A DNA stretch of 55,178 nt from UBA6168 sp964573725 (GTDB lineage: Bacteria; Bacteroidota; Bacteroidia; Chitinophagales; Saprospiraceae): assembly GCA_964573725.1 (NCBI GenBank), contig CAZNLJ010000033.1, positions 1-55,178 of the forward strand. Reading direction: 5' to 3'. The notes under the pieces were generated by a model that did no database searches, was not told the DNA's origin, and was given only the letters and a program-made list of their open reading frames with translations. A program made the translations under genes and the position numbers. This document shows positions 37,552-45,780 of this stretch, in pieces; the stretch's first letter is position 1, and each line of letters begins with the position of its first letter.

Positions 37552-38136
37552 ATGGCTTTCCGACAAGTAAATACCACCTGTGTCCCCCTGCCGATCGAAA
37601 ACATCGACACCGACCAGATCATCCCGGCCCGCTTCCTGAAAGCGACCTCCCGCGATGGTTTCGGCGACAACCTGTTCCGCGATTGGCGCTACCTGCCCGG
37701 CGATGTGCCCAACCCGGATTTCGTACTGAACCAATCCCGTTACCAGGGAAACATCCTGCTGGCCGGCCAGAACTTCGGCTGCGGCTCCAGCCGGGAACAT
37801 GCCGCCTGGGCCCTGGCCGACTATGGCTTCCAGGTGGTCGTCTCCAGCTCCTTCGCGGATATTTTCTATAACAATGCCCTGAACAACAACCTGCTGCCTG
37901 TCCAAATCCCGGCGGATACCCTCCAGCTGCTCTTCCGACAGGTGGAAACGGATCCCGGTACGACCGTCCAGGTCGACCTCGCCGACCAGGTCTTGGCCGT
38001 ACCGGCCCTCGGGCTGGCCGTCCCTTTCGACATCAACCCCTACAAGAAAGCCTGCCTGCTGAACGGCTACGACGACATCGATTACATCCTGTCGCGCCGC
38101 GAAGCCATCGAACGCTTCGAGGCGGCCGGCGCCTAG
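37552..38136 (+). CDS. leuD: 3-isopropylmalate dehydratase small subunit
   Basis: Small (swivel) subunit that completes the LeuC active site. The 194-residue protein shows IENIDTDQIIPARFLK, the GQNFGCGSSREHAAWAL loop and the SSSFADIFYNNALNN stretch of the family. It lies 67 bases after leuC and 36 bases before leuB. Confidence 0.95.
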   Translation: MAFRQVNTTCVPLPIENIDTDQIIPARFLKATSRDGFGDNLFRDWRYLPGDVPNPDFVLNQSRYQGNILLAGQNFGCGSSREHAAWALADYGFQVVVSSSFADIFYNNALNNNLLPVQIPADTLQLLFRQVETDPGTTVQVDLADQVLAVPALGLAVPFDINPYKKACLLNGYDDIDYILSRREAIERFEAAGA

Positions 38137-38172
38137 AACCGGTTGCCGACCACGATACAAAGAAAAAACATC

Positions 38173-39270
38173 ATGCTGCATACCAGGAAAATCGTCTTGC
38201 TACCCGGTGACGGGATCGGTCCGGAAGTGACCGAATGGGGCCGCCGGGCCCTGGCGGCCGTCGCCGAATGTTACGGCCACCTGTTCGCCTTCGAAACGGC
38301 CCTGATCGGCCACAGCGCCATCGAAGCCACCGGCAACCCCCTGCCGGACGAAACCCTGGCCACCTGCCGCCATGCCGACGCCATCCTGCTCGGCGCCGTC
38401 GGAGATCCCCGCTACGACAACGACCCGTCCCGCAAGGTCCGACCGGAACAAGGCCTGCTCCGCATCCGCAAGGAACTGGGACTGTACGCCAACCTCCGCC
38501 CGATCCGGATTTTCGACGAACTGGCCCACGCCTCCAGCCTCAAACCGGAAGTGCTGCGCGGCGCGGATATCCTCTTCTTCCGGGAACTGACCGGCGGTAT
38601 CTATTTCGGTCCTTCCGAACGGCGCGACAACGGCAACGTCGCCGTCAGCACCATGATCTATTCGAAGGAGGAAGTCCGCCGCATCGCCGTCAAGGCATTC
38701 GAGGCCGCCAGGGCCCGACGCGGCATCCTGCATTCGGTGGATAAGGCCAATGTCCTCGAAGCCAGCCGGCTGTGGCGGGAGGTCATGCAGGAACTCGCCC
38801 CCGCTTTTCCGGAAGTGACGCTCTACCATATGTTCGTCGACAATGCGGCCATGCAGCTGATCAAGAATCCCCGTCAGTTCGATGTCATCGTGACGGAAAA
38901 CATGTTCGGTGACATCCTGACGGACGAGGCTTCCCAAATCGCCGGCTCCCTCGGCATGCTGGCCTCCGCCTCCGTCGGCGACCGGACGGGGCTCTACGAA
39001 CCGGTCCACGGCTCCGCACCGGATATCGCCGGCCAAGGTATCGCCAACCCACTCGCCGCCATCCTCTCCGCCGCACTCCTGCTGGAAATCGGCTTCGGCC
39101 TGAAACGGGAGGCCGATGCCGTCGTGGATGCCGTCGACCAGGTACTCAAGACCGGACTCCGGACCGGCGACATCGCCGACCCGGGTACCCCGCCGGAAAA
39201 TATCCTCGGTACCGAGGCCATGGGACGGGCGGTCATCCGGGAAATCGAACGCAAACATGCCCTCGCATAG
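38173..39270 (+). CDS. leuB: 3-isopropylmalate dehydrogenase
   Basis: Oxidatively decarboxylates 3-isopropylmalate with NAD+. The 365-residue protein has the decarboxylating dehydrogenase signatures LLPGDGIGPEV, the substrate loop LLRIRKELGLYANLRP, the metal-binding FDVIVTENMFGDILTDEASQ and the NAD-binding EPVHGSAPDIAGQGIANP. Length and order are normal. It is the third gene of the operon, 82 bases before leuA. Confidence 0.96.
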   Translation: MLHTRKIVLLPGDGIGPEVTEWGRRALAAVAECYGHLFAFETALIGHSAIEATGNPLPDETLATCRHADAILLGAVGDPRYDNDPSRKVRPEQGLLRIRKELGLYANLRPIRIFDELAHASSLKPEVLRGADILFFRELTGGIYFGPSERRDNGNVAVSTMIYSKEEVRRIAVKAFEAARARRGILHSVDKANVLEASRLWREVMQELAPAFPEVTLYHMFVDNAAMQLIKNPRQFDVIVTENMFGDILTDEASQIAGSLGMLASASVGDRTGLYEPVHGSAPDIAGQGIANPLAAILSAALLLEIGFGLKREADAVVDAVDQVLKTGLRTGDIADPGTPPENILGTEAMGRAVIREIERKHALA

Positions 39271-39352
39271 GTGCACTCCCCCGGAAGCGCCTCTGCCCAT
39301 CGAATAAGAATCCCGTCGGTCCCGGACCGGCACCGTTCAAAATCCATCCATC

Positions 39353-40888
39353 ATGTCAAACCGCGTTTATTTTTTCGACACGACCCTGCGGGACGGGGAA
39401 CAAGTCCCCGGATGCCAACTCGATACCCACGAAAAAGTGGAAATCGCCCGCCAACTGGAAGCCCTGGGGGTCGATGTCATCGAAGCGGGATTCCCCATCA
39501 GCAGTCCCGGCGATTTCCAATCGGTCGTCGCCATCTCCAAGGCCGTCCGCTTCCCGACCATCTGCGCCTTGACCCGGGCCGTGGAAAAAGACATCGATAC
39601 GGCAGCGGAATCGCTCCGCTTCGCCAAGCACAAACGCATCCATACAGGCATCGGCGCATCCGACTACCATATCCGCCATAAATTCAACGCCACCCGGGAG
39701 GAAATCATCGAAAGAGGGGTCGCCGCCGTCAAGTACGCAAAAAAATTCGTCGAGGACATCGAGTTCTACTGCGAGGACGCCGGCCGCGCCGACAATGTCT
39801 TCCTCGCCCGCATGGTGGAGGCGGTCATCGCCGCCGGCGCCACGGTCGTCAACATCCCGGACACCACCGGCTACTGCCTGCCGGACGAGTACGGCCGCAA
39901 GATCCGGTTCCTGATGGAAAATGTCGGCAATATCGACCGCGCCATCCTCTCCTGCCATTGCCACAACGACCTGGGCCTCGCCACCGCCAATACCATCGCC
40001 GGTGTCCTCAACGGCGCCCGACAGGTGGAGGTGACCATCAACGGCATCGGCGAACGGGCCGGCAACACTTCCCTCGAGGAGGTCGCCATGACCCTCAAGA
40101 CCCACAAGGGCCTCAACCTGGAAAGCAATATCCAGACCCAACGCATCTATCCGCTCAGCCTCCTGGTCTCCAAGATGATGCGCATGCCCGTTCAGCCCAA
40201 CAAGGCCATCGTCGGCCGCAATGCCTTCGCCCACTCCTCCGGTATCCACCAGGACGGTGTCCTCAAGAACCGGGAAAACTACGAAATCATCGACCCCGAG
40301 GATGTCGGCGTCCCCGCTTCCTCGATCGTACTCACCGCCCGCAGCGGCAAAGCGGCCCTGCGCCACCACCTCGAACGGCTCGGATACCACCTCGATACGG
40401 AATCCCTTCAGGCCGCCTACCAGCGTTTCCTCGCCATCGCCGATGCCAAGAAGGAAATCCAGGACGAAGACCTCGTCCGCATCATGGATGGGGAACACCA
40501 CGCCGCCGACCTGGAACTGAACCGCCTCCAGGTGACCTGCGGCAAATCCACCTCCCCCACCGCCACCGTGGAACTGCTCGTCAACGGCCAACTCCGCCGC
40601 GCCAGCGAAACGGGCAACGGACCGGTCAACGCCGCCTTCCGCGCCGTCGATAAGATCATCGGCGAACATATCGAACTGGAGGAATACCTCGTCCAGTCCA
40701 ATATCAACCGCAGCTACGATACCGCCAAGGTGCATGTCCGCATCAACCACCACAACCGCTCCTTCGTCGGCTTCGGCGTGGATACGGATATCGTCACCGC
40801 CTCCGTCGAGGCTTATCTCAATGCCATCGGCAAGATCGGGGTGCTCCAGGTCAACCAGGCCGACCCGGTCCTGCAGTCCAATGCATGA
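39353..40888 (+). CDS. leuA: 2-isopropylmalate synthase
   Basis: Condenses acetyl-CoA with 2-oxoisovalerate, the committed step of leucine synthesis. The 511-residue protein has the DRE-TIM catalytic motif FDTTLRDGEQVPG near the start, HCHNDLGLATAN (metal-binding His-x-His), NGIGERAGN, and FAHSSGIHQDG. The C-terminal ~130 residues form the LeuA dimer/leucine-feedback domain. It is the last gene before a strong terminator. Confidence 0.96.
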   Translation: MSNRVYFFDTTLRDGEQVPGCQLDTHEKVEIARQLEALGVDVIEAGFPISSPGDFQSVVAISKAVRFPTICALTRAVEKDIDTAAESLRFAKHKRIHTGIGASDYHIRHKFNATREEIIERGVAAVKYAKKFVEDIEFYCEDAGRADNVFLARMVEAVIAAGATVVNIPDTTGYCLPDEYGRKIRFLMENVGNIDRAILSCHCHNDLGLATANTIAGVLNGARQVEVTINGIGERAGNTSLEEVAMTLKTHKGLNLESNIQTQRIYPLSLLVSKMMRMPVQPNKAIVGRNAFAHSSGIHQDGVLKNRENYEIIDPEDVGVPASSIVLTARSGKAALRHHLERLGYHLDTESLQAAYQRFLAIADAKKEIQDEDLVRIMDGEHHAADLELNRLQVTCGKSTSPTATVELLVNGQLRRASETGNGPVNAAFRAVDKIIGEHIELEEYLVQSNINRSYDTAKVHVRINHHNRSFVGFGVDTDIVTASVEAYLNAIGKIGVLQVNQADPVLQSNA

Positions 40889-40896
40889 CCGCCCCA

Positions 40897-40938
40897 CCGG
40901 GCGGCACCGGACGAGCCGGTGCCGCCCGGATTTTTTTT
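40897..40938 (+). terminator. Intrinsic terminator of the leuCDBA operon
   Basis: A perfect 14-base-pair stem (CCGGGCGGCACCGG and its reverse complement) at 40897-40910 and 40916-40929 has a 5-base loop and is followed by eight T. It begins 8 bases after the leuA stop. Confidence 0.92.
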
Positions 40939-40993
40939 CGCACCCACCGGTTACAGGGTGCGCGCTTTTTCTTAATTTTATGCCCTGCAAAAT

Positions 40994-41066
40994 GCGGTAG
41001 TAGCTCAGTTGGTAGAGCATCAGCTTCCCAAGCTGAGGGCCGTGGGTTCGAGTCCCATTTACCGCT
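40994..41066 (+). tRNA. tRNA-Gly (anticodon CCC)
   Basis: A complete cloverleaf: acceptor GCGGTAG/TTACCGC (one G-T pair), D-stem GCTC/GAGC, anticodon stem TCAGC/GCTGA around the CCC anticodon at 41027-41029, and T-arm GTGGG-TTCGAGT-CCCAT. The discriminator base is T, as expected for bacterial glycine tRNA. The 3' CCA is not encoded. It has its own terminator downstream. Confidence 0.95.
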
Positions 41067-41080
41067 CCGCCATCGGCCAA

Positions 41081-41114
41081 GGACCTACGGAAGCATCCGT
41101 AGGTCCTTTTTTTT
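41081..41114 (+). terminator. Intrinsic terminator of tRNA-Gly
   Basis: Stem GGACCTACGGA/TCCGTAGGTCC (41081-41091 and 41096-41106), a 4-base loop and eight T, 15 bases after the tRNA. Confidence 0.92.
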
Positions 41115-41307
41115 GGGTTTGCAAGGGCATCTGCTCATCCTGCGACCACTCACCGCAACCTGACAGCCCCGCTTCCCGGCACACCCATGCCGCCTCCCGC
41201 AAATCCAGCAGCCGTACCCCTTTCCTGCCGTACCGACTGATTCGGGTCGTCGCCATTCGGCGCCCCACCGGCAATTTGGCCTTCCGCAGGGATGCGCAAT
41301 CCAATCC

Positions 41308-41640
41308 GTGGTGTTTCCCGGGGTAAGACCTCGTCAGGTCGGAAAGACTTCCCTGGTGCAGGCCATCCGTTCACAACTCTCCAGGAAATCGGTTTATCTC
41401 GACCTGGAGAATCCCGACGACCGGGTCAAGCTCGGACAACCTTCCCTTTTCCTGGAGCCGCTTGCCGACCAGACCGGAGACCGTCATCCTCGACGAAGTA
41501 CAGAAGCTGCCAAGCTTGTTTCCCGTGCTCCGGGGCATCGTCGGCCGGCATCGGGCTTGCACCGCCCTGCCGGCAGGATGGCGGCGAATAGCCGATTGCC
41601 GCGGGAGGCGGGAGGGCGGTGGATGGATCGGGGCGAGGTC
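41308..41640 (+). pseudogene. Remnant of an AAA_14-type ATPase (AAA_14/DUF4143 family)
   Basis: One frame reads PRQVGKTSLVQAI (Walker A), YLDLENPDDRVKLGQPSLFLEPLADQ. The next frame then continues ETVILDEVQKLPSLFPVLRGIVGR (Walker B and following). Together they reproduce the N-terminal third of AAA_14/DUF4143 ATPases. The frames are split by an apparent 7-base duplication near 41475 (GACCGGAGACC). A small extra insert (VR) sits before the Walker A, and the sequence ends soon after. The rest of a ~400-residue protein is missing, so it is a decayed gene. Such ATPases are common accessory genes. Confidence 0.8.
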
Positions 41641-41753
41641 GTCCTTTGAACGGTCACCGGTCTCCCGCGGCCCTTACCCTCGACAGTCCGGTGAGGGCGC
41701 CAAATCGGAAAGCATCCCCCGGTTCCCGAACGGACAAGAACTGACGGATATCA

Positions 41754-41784
41754 TTGTCCCCGGATTCCCGGCCGATTATCTTTG
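41754..41784 (+). promoter_or_regulatory. Bacteroidota-type promoter for the small lipoprotein
   Basis: TTG at 41754-41756, a 20-base spacer and TATCTTTG at 41777-41784; the ATG follows at 41800. The match to the -33/-7 consensus is good. Confidence 0.6.
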
Positions 41785-41799
41785 GTCAAAACCGGAACC

Positions 41800-42327
41800 A
41801 TGAGAACAATCCCCTACCCTTCCGTCCTTTGGCTGGCCTGTGCCGTCGGCCTGCTCCCCGCCTGCCGACCATCCGCCGAAAAGGCCGGCGAATCGATCTT
41901 GGAAAACGCCATCGAAAAATCGGGCGGCGGCATGGCACACGTGGACATCGAACGCGGGCATATCACCATGGAGGGAGACAGCCTGCATGCCGAAATCAGC
42001 ACGGAAGCCCGGACATGGCCCGGCGACATTCCGGCCGAGGTGCCGCGCTTCTCCGACGGTACGGTGGCCCATACGACCTATGCGGACGTGGGGACCTCCC
42101 GGACCTGGGGGGTCTTTTTCGAGGGTGTCCCCCTGTCGGCGGCCGGCACGTATGAGCAGGAATTGAAACAAAAAGGCTATGAGACGTTCCGCTTCACCTC
42201 GGACGAGGGTGCCAACGTGAGCGGCCAAAAGGGGAACCTGTCCGTGAGCGCCACTTTCACCGCGGGCAATGCACACGTGGCGATACACGAGGAACTGGTC
42301 TCCGGCGATACCGGCGACGATCGCTGA
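41800..42327 (+). CDS. Small lipoprotein of unknown function
   Basis: A 175-residue protein with a lipoprotein signal (MRTIPYPSVLWLACAVGLLPAC, Cys at 22). The mature part is one compact alpha/beta-looking domain (for example WPGDIPAEVPRFSDGTVAHTTYADVGTSRTWGVFF). No family is recognised with confidence. It sits beside the ATPase remnant, has its own promoter, and has no obvious operon partner. Confidence 0.7.
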   Translation: MRTIPYPSVLWLACAVGLLPACRPSAEKAGESILENAIEKSGGGMAHVDIERGHITMEGDSLHAEISTEARTWPGDIPAEVPRFSDGTVAHTTYADVGTSRTWGVFFEGVPLSAAGTYEQELKQKGYETFRFTSDEGANVSGQKGNLSVSATFTAGNAHVAIHEELVSGDTGDDR

Positions 42328-42766
42328 CCGGGGGAAAGCCGGTCCACCGGGTGACACGGCCGGTTCCTCCCCGCAATACGTCGGGGAAGGGCATGCCCGA
42401 TGGAGGCACGCTGTCCGGTCGGTCTCATCCTGCCCGTATCCAATCGGGTGCGGGGCAAGCCGGCTGCCGGAAGGTCCGGCTGCTCAGGCACGAAGGCCGG
42501 TGAACACCGGAAGCCGCCCGCATCCACCCGCTCCAGACTCCCGACCCCGCATGTCCGAGCCTGGGCACACCCGGAACACCCGCCTCCCGACCAGGAACGA
42601 GTTCCTTACGGAACTGATGCCGACCCACCCGCAGCTTCCCGGTAAGAGCACGAACCGGTCAGACAGCGGCGAAGCACCGCGGATCGGAACTCATCCCTTG
42701 TATCGCCCCCGCATGCGAGGGCGACCTTGCCGCCTGTTGCCGCGTGCTATTGGGACGGGAGTCGGC
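42328..42766. other. Intergenic region with small inverted repeats only
   Basis: No credible gene. A stem-loop TCCCCG...CGGGGA lies at about 42368-42386, and a 20-base imperfect palindrome centred on CGCATGCG lies at 42704-42723. The rest is GC-rich sequence with no recognisable element. Confidence 0.5.
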
Positions 42767-43996
42767 TTATTCCGATATGCACCGGACAGACAGTCCGTAT
42801 TCACGGCCGGCCCCTGTGGTATAGGTGCCGCTGAAAAAGCCCATATACAGGATCCAGGCCTGGTAATCCCCGGAAGCGGTGGTGCTCCAGTAATGGCCGG
42901 AGAAGCCGCGGGTGAACTGCAAACCGGTGACATTATCCCGGTTACCGGCGGCAGGCAGCATCAGGTCGGGACCGAAGAAGCGTCCGCTGGTGTAGTTGTT
43001 GACGTAATCGAGCCAGGTACCCACGTCGGTGTGGGTATTGTGGAGCAGGAGGCTGTCCCACTGTGCCCGGGTGGGCACCCGATACCCGGCCGGACAGGGG
43101 TCTGCGGTTGTTTTCGCCGCATCCGCCCAGGCGCCGTTGGTCGTCGGGACCGGGTCCCACCCCACGATGGGGGCGGCATTGGCTTCCCCGACCGAGGGGC
43201 CGGTCGGTCCATGTGCGAAATGGGCGGTATTGGTCGTCCGCCAGCTGGCGGGATCCGGCCCTGCCTGTCCCCACTGCCAATAACCGCCGATGATTTCCCA
43301 ACTCGGCGTCCGGGGATCGGCGGCGGTATTGGCGGCGGCCAGGTTGTGGCACTGGAACTGTTTCCATTGGCCGGCGGCCACATATGCACCGCAGCCGGCC
43401 ACCGGCAGGGACAACGGACAAGCCTGTCCGCCGACGGACAGCGCAAGGGCGGCCGTACCGACGGTGTCCGGCGTTCCGCTGATGAGATAGGCCAAGGTAT
43501 CGGAACCGGTCGCGAAATAGCCGGCCGACAGCATCGCCGTGAGGCCGGTCACCCCGGTCGAAGCGACCGACTGGCTGCCGTAATAGCCGCCGTCCCCTCC
43601 GGTGTAAGGTACACGGACCACCAGGCCGGCGGCCGGTGTCCCGGCATACAGACTGCCGGAAATGGTCGACTGGGCACAATCCAATGTGGAGACGGATCCG
43701 GGCGGCGGCGGGCATTTTATGGATGTCCAGGCCGGTAGATAGGGGGTTCCCAGATTGATTTCCAGGCACTTGGTTGTGACGTTGTACACCATCAACCCTT
43801 CCGCCGGATCGGGGATGGCATCCCGTTGGAGGGTGGTCAGCCGGGGAAACAGGACGCCCCGGTCCGTGCTCCGGATATCCAGCATGGCCGATGTGTCCGG
43901 TACGATACCCCCGATCACCGTCTGGGTGTACAGCGGCTGCCCCAGCGCCAGGAGGAAGCCAAAGGCCAATCCCGCAATCACCTTGTTTACAGCCAT
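42767..43996 (-). CDS. Secreted protein with FISUMP (major paralogous) domain
   Basis: A 409-residue exported protein with a signal peptide (MAVNKVIAGLAFGFLLALGQPLYTQ). The N-terminal part resembles tail-fibre-like leader domains (SAMLDIRSTDRGVLFPRLTTLQRDAI). The C-terminus (about 290-409) is a Fibrobacter succinogenes major paralogous domain: DPCPAGYRVPTRAQWDSLL, LMLPAAGNRD, GHYWSTTASGDYQAWILY and GLSVRCI. Function unknown, probably surface adhesion or recognition. A start at 44056 (MKKEK...) would give a long basic n-region and is a weaker alternative. Confidence 0.82.
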   Translation of the reverse strand: MAVNKVIAGLAFGFLLALGQPLYTQTVIGGIVPDTSAMLDIRSTDRGVLFPRLTTLQRDAIPDPAEGLMVYNVTTKCLEINLGTPYLPAWTSIKCPPPPGSVSTLDCAQSTISGSLYAGTPAAGLVVRVPYTGGDGGYYGSQSVASTGVTGLTAMLSAGYFATGSDTLAYLISGTPDTVGTAALALSVGGQACPLSLPVAGCGAYVAAGQWKQFQCHNLAAANTAADPRTPSWEIIGGYWQWGQAGPDPASWRTTNTAHFAHGPTGPSVGEANAAPIVGWDPVPTTNGAWADAAKTTADPCPAGYRVPTRAQWDSLLLHNTHTDVGTWLDYVNNYTSGRFFGPDLMLPAAGNRDNVTGLQFTRGFSGHYWSTTASGDYQAWILYMGFFSGTYTTGAGREYGLSVRCISE

Positions 43997-44493
43997 GTCA
44001 TGATGTCGTGTCCAGTTTTTCCGCCGATCGGACGGCGTTGTTTTTTCTTTCTTCATTTCGGTTTTTTTTGGAGGGAATGAATTCCAATTCCCCGGTACCC
44101 GGTGCAACCCGGCCGACCTGATGACGCAGGCGGCCCGTCCTGTCGCCGAATGCCAAGCCCTGCCGCCAAGAACCTGGTAGCTTCCGCAAATTTCGAAACG
44201 GCCGCAGGCCCGGACAATGCGCCCGATACCTGGTTTGCGCCGGAATTGTCACCCCCGGCAGGCGACATTCCGCAGTGAAACATTTATTCGGTAAGCGATT
44301 CGGGCCCTATGCATGGCCAGACCTTGCGGCCGGAACAAACGAGTACCGCAAGCCATCGTGCCGAACCGGCGTCTACTTCGACACGGACACCGAACGGATA
44401 ACCTCCCGAGCTCCCCTTTGCCTTATCTTTGTATCGGTACGGCCCGCCGCAGGTCGGCCGATTTGCGGAACCGTACCCCAAACCCCGGATGCT
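43997..44493. other. Gene-free region between divergent FISUMP and sbcD genes
   Basis: No gene seen. It contains T-rich tracts near 44040-44070 and the TATCTTTG box upstream of sbcD, listed separately. Confidence 0.5.
44424..44431 (+). promoter_or_regulatory. Possible -7 element upstream of sbcD
   Basis: TATCTTTG matches the -7 consensus 62 bases before the ATG. There is no TTG at the expected -33 distance. Confidence 0.35.
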
Positions 44494-45747
44494 ATGAAAG
44501 TGCTCCATACCGCCGATTGGCACATCGGACAGACCTTCCACCGCTTCGACCGTACCTACGAACACCGCCGATTCCTGGCTTGGTTGCTGGAAACCCTCAG
44601 GCAGGAATCCGTAGATGTCCTGCTCCTCAGCGGGGATGTCTTCGACAACTTCAACCCTTCCGCAGAAGCTATCGGCCTGTTCTATTCCTTCCTGCGCGAT
44701 GCGACCCGACAAGACCCGGGTCTCCAGCTTGTCGCCATCGCCGGCAACCACGACTCGGCATACCGGCTGGAGTCGCCGGTCCCCTTGCTCGAGGGAACCC
44801 GCATCCACATCATCGGCAGTATCGGTCGGACGGAAGCGGACTTACCCGATCCCGGCAAGTGCCTGGTGCCCTTGTATGAGCGGGATGGCACCATTGGGGC
44901 CTGGTGTCTCGCCGTGCCTTACCTCCGGGCGGAATTCACGCCCGCACAGGTGGAAAATCCGGCTGCCCCCGACCAGAAAAACAACGTCGCCGATTTTTAT
45001 CGGGACACCTGCCAGCTGGCCTTGTCCAAACGCGAGGCAGGACAGGCAATCCTTGCCATGGGCCATTTCCATGCCCTGCAGTCGGTGGTGACGGATATGG
45101 ACAGCCAGGAACGGTTGGTCCTGGGCGGCCTGGAGGGGGTGCCGATCGGCCAATTCCCCGCCGATATCCAGTACCTTGCCCTGGGCCATATCCACAAGGC
45201 CCAGGCCGTACCGGGGCACCGGGCCTGTTGGTATGCCGGCAGTCCGCTGCCCATGTCCTTCACCGAACGTGACTATCGGCACCAGGTGCTGGTTTTCGAC
45301 ATCACGGACGGGCAGGTCACCGAGCCCAGGCCGCTGGAAATCCCCGTGACGGTACCGCTGCTCCGGATTCCCGACGAACCGCTGCCGATGGACGAGGTGC
45401 TGGAGGCGCTCCGACAGCTGGATACCGATGCCACCGATATGCCGTCGGAACATTTCCCTTACCTGCAGGTACAGGTCTCTTTGACCCAGCCGGAACCCTC
45501 CCTCCGCGCCAAGATCGAGGAAGCCTTGCGGAACAAGGCGGTCCGCCTTACCGGCATCCAGACTCATTATCCCCCCGCTGCGGCAGCCGGGGCGGAACCG
45601 GCCGAAACCTTGTCGCTCCGGGACCTGAATCCAGATACCATTTTCCGGCAGACCTACCGCAAGAAATTCCAGGAGGATCCGCCGGAGGCGCTCCTGACCC
45701 TTTTCCATGACGTGTGGCGGGAAACCGAACAAGTCCCGGCAAACTGA
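44494..45747 (+). CDS. sbcD: SbcD (Mre11-like) exonuclease subunit
   Basis: Nuclease subunit of the SbcCD DNA end-processing complex. The 417-residue protein has the calcineurin-like metallophosphoesterase motifs: HTADWHIG (residues 5-12), LLLSGDVFDN, AGNHDS, AMGHFHALQ and LALGHIHKAQ. A C-terminal capping region follows (about 270-417). It acts with SbcC, encoded 33 bases downstream, in repair of hairpins and blocked DNA ends. The ATG at 44494 aligns with the usual family start. Confidence 0.95.
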   Translation: MKVLHTADWHIGQTFHRFDRTYEHRRFLAWLLETLRQESVDVLLLSGDVFDNFNPSAEAIGLFYSFLRDATRQDPGLQLVAIAGNHDSAYRLESPVPLLEGTRIHIIGSIGRTEADLPDPGKCLVPLYERDGTIGAWCLAVPYLRAEFTPAQVENPAAPDQKNNVADFYRDTCQLALSKREAGQAILAMGHFHALQSVVTDMDSQERLVLGGLEGVPIGQFPADIQYLALGHIHKAQAVPGHRACWYAGSPLPMSFTERDYRHQVLVFDITDGQVTEPRPLEIPVTVPLLRIPDEPLPMDEVLEALRQLDTDATDMPSEHFPYLQVQVSLTQPEPSLRAKIEEALRNKAVRLTGIQTHYPPAAAAGAEPAETLSLRDLNPDTIFRQTYRKKFQEDPPEALLTLFHDVWRETEQVPAN

Positions 45748-45780
45748 TCCACACCACCACCCATCCCCAAGCGGCAACAC

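Noticed and set aside
42269..43738. A 489-residue plus-strand frame antisense to the FISUMP gene
   Set aside because: The minus strand carries a signal peptide and FISUMP motifs; the plus-strand translation is Gly/Arg-rich with no motifs.
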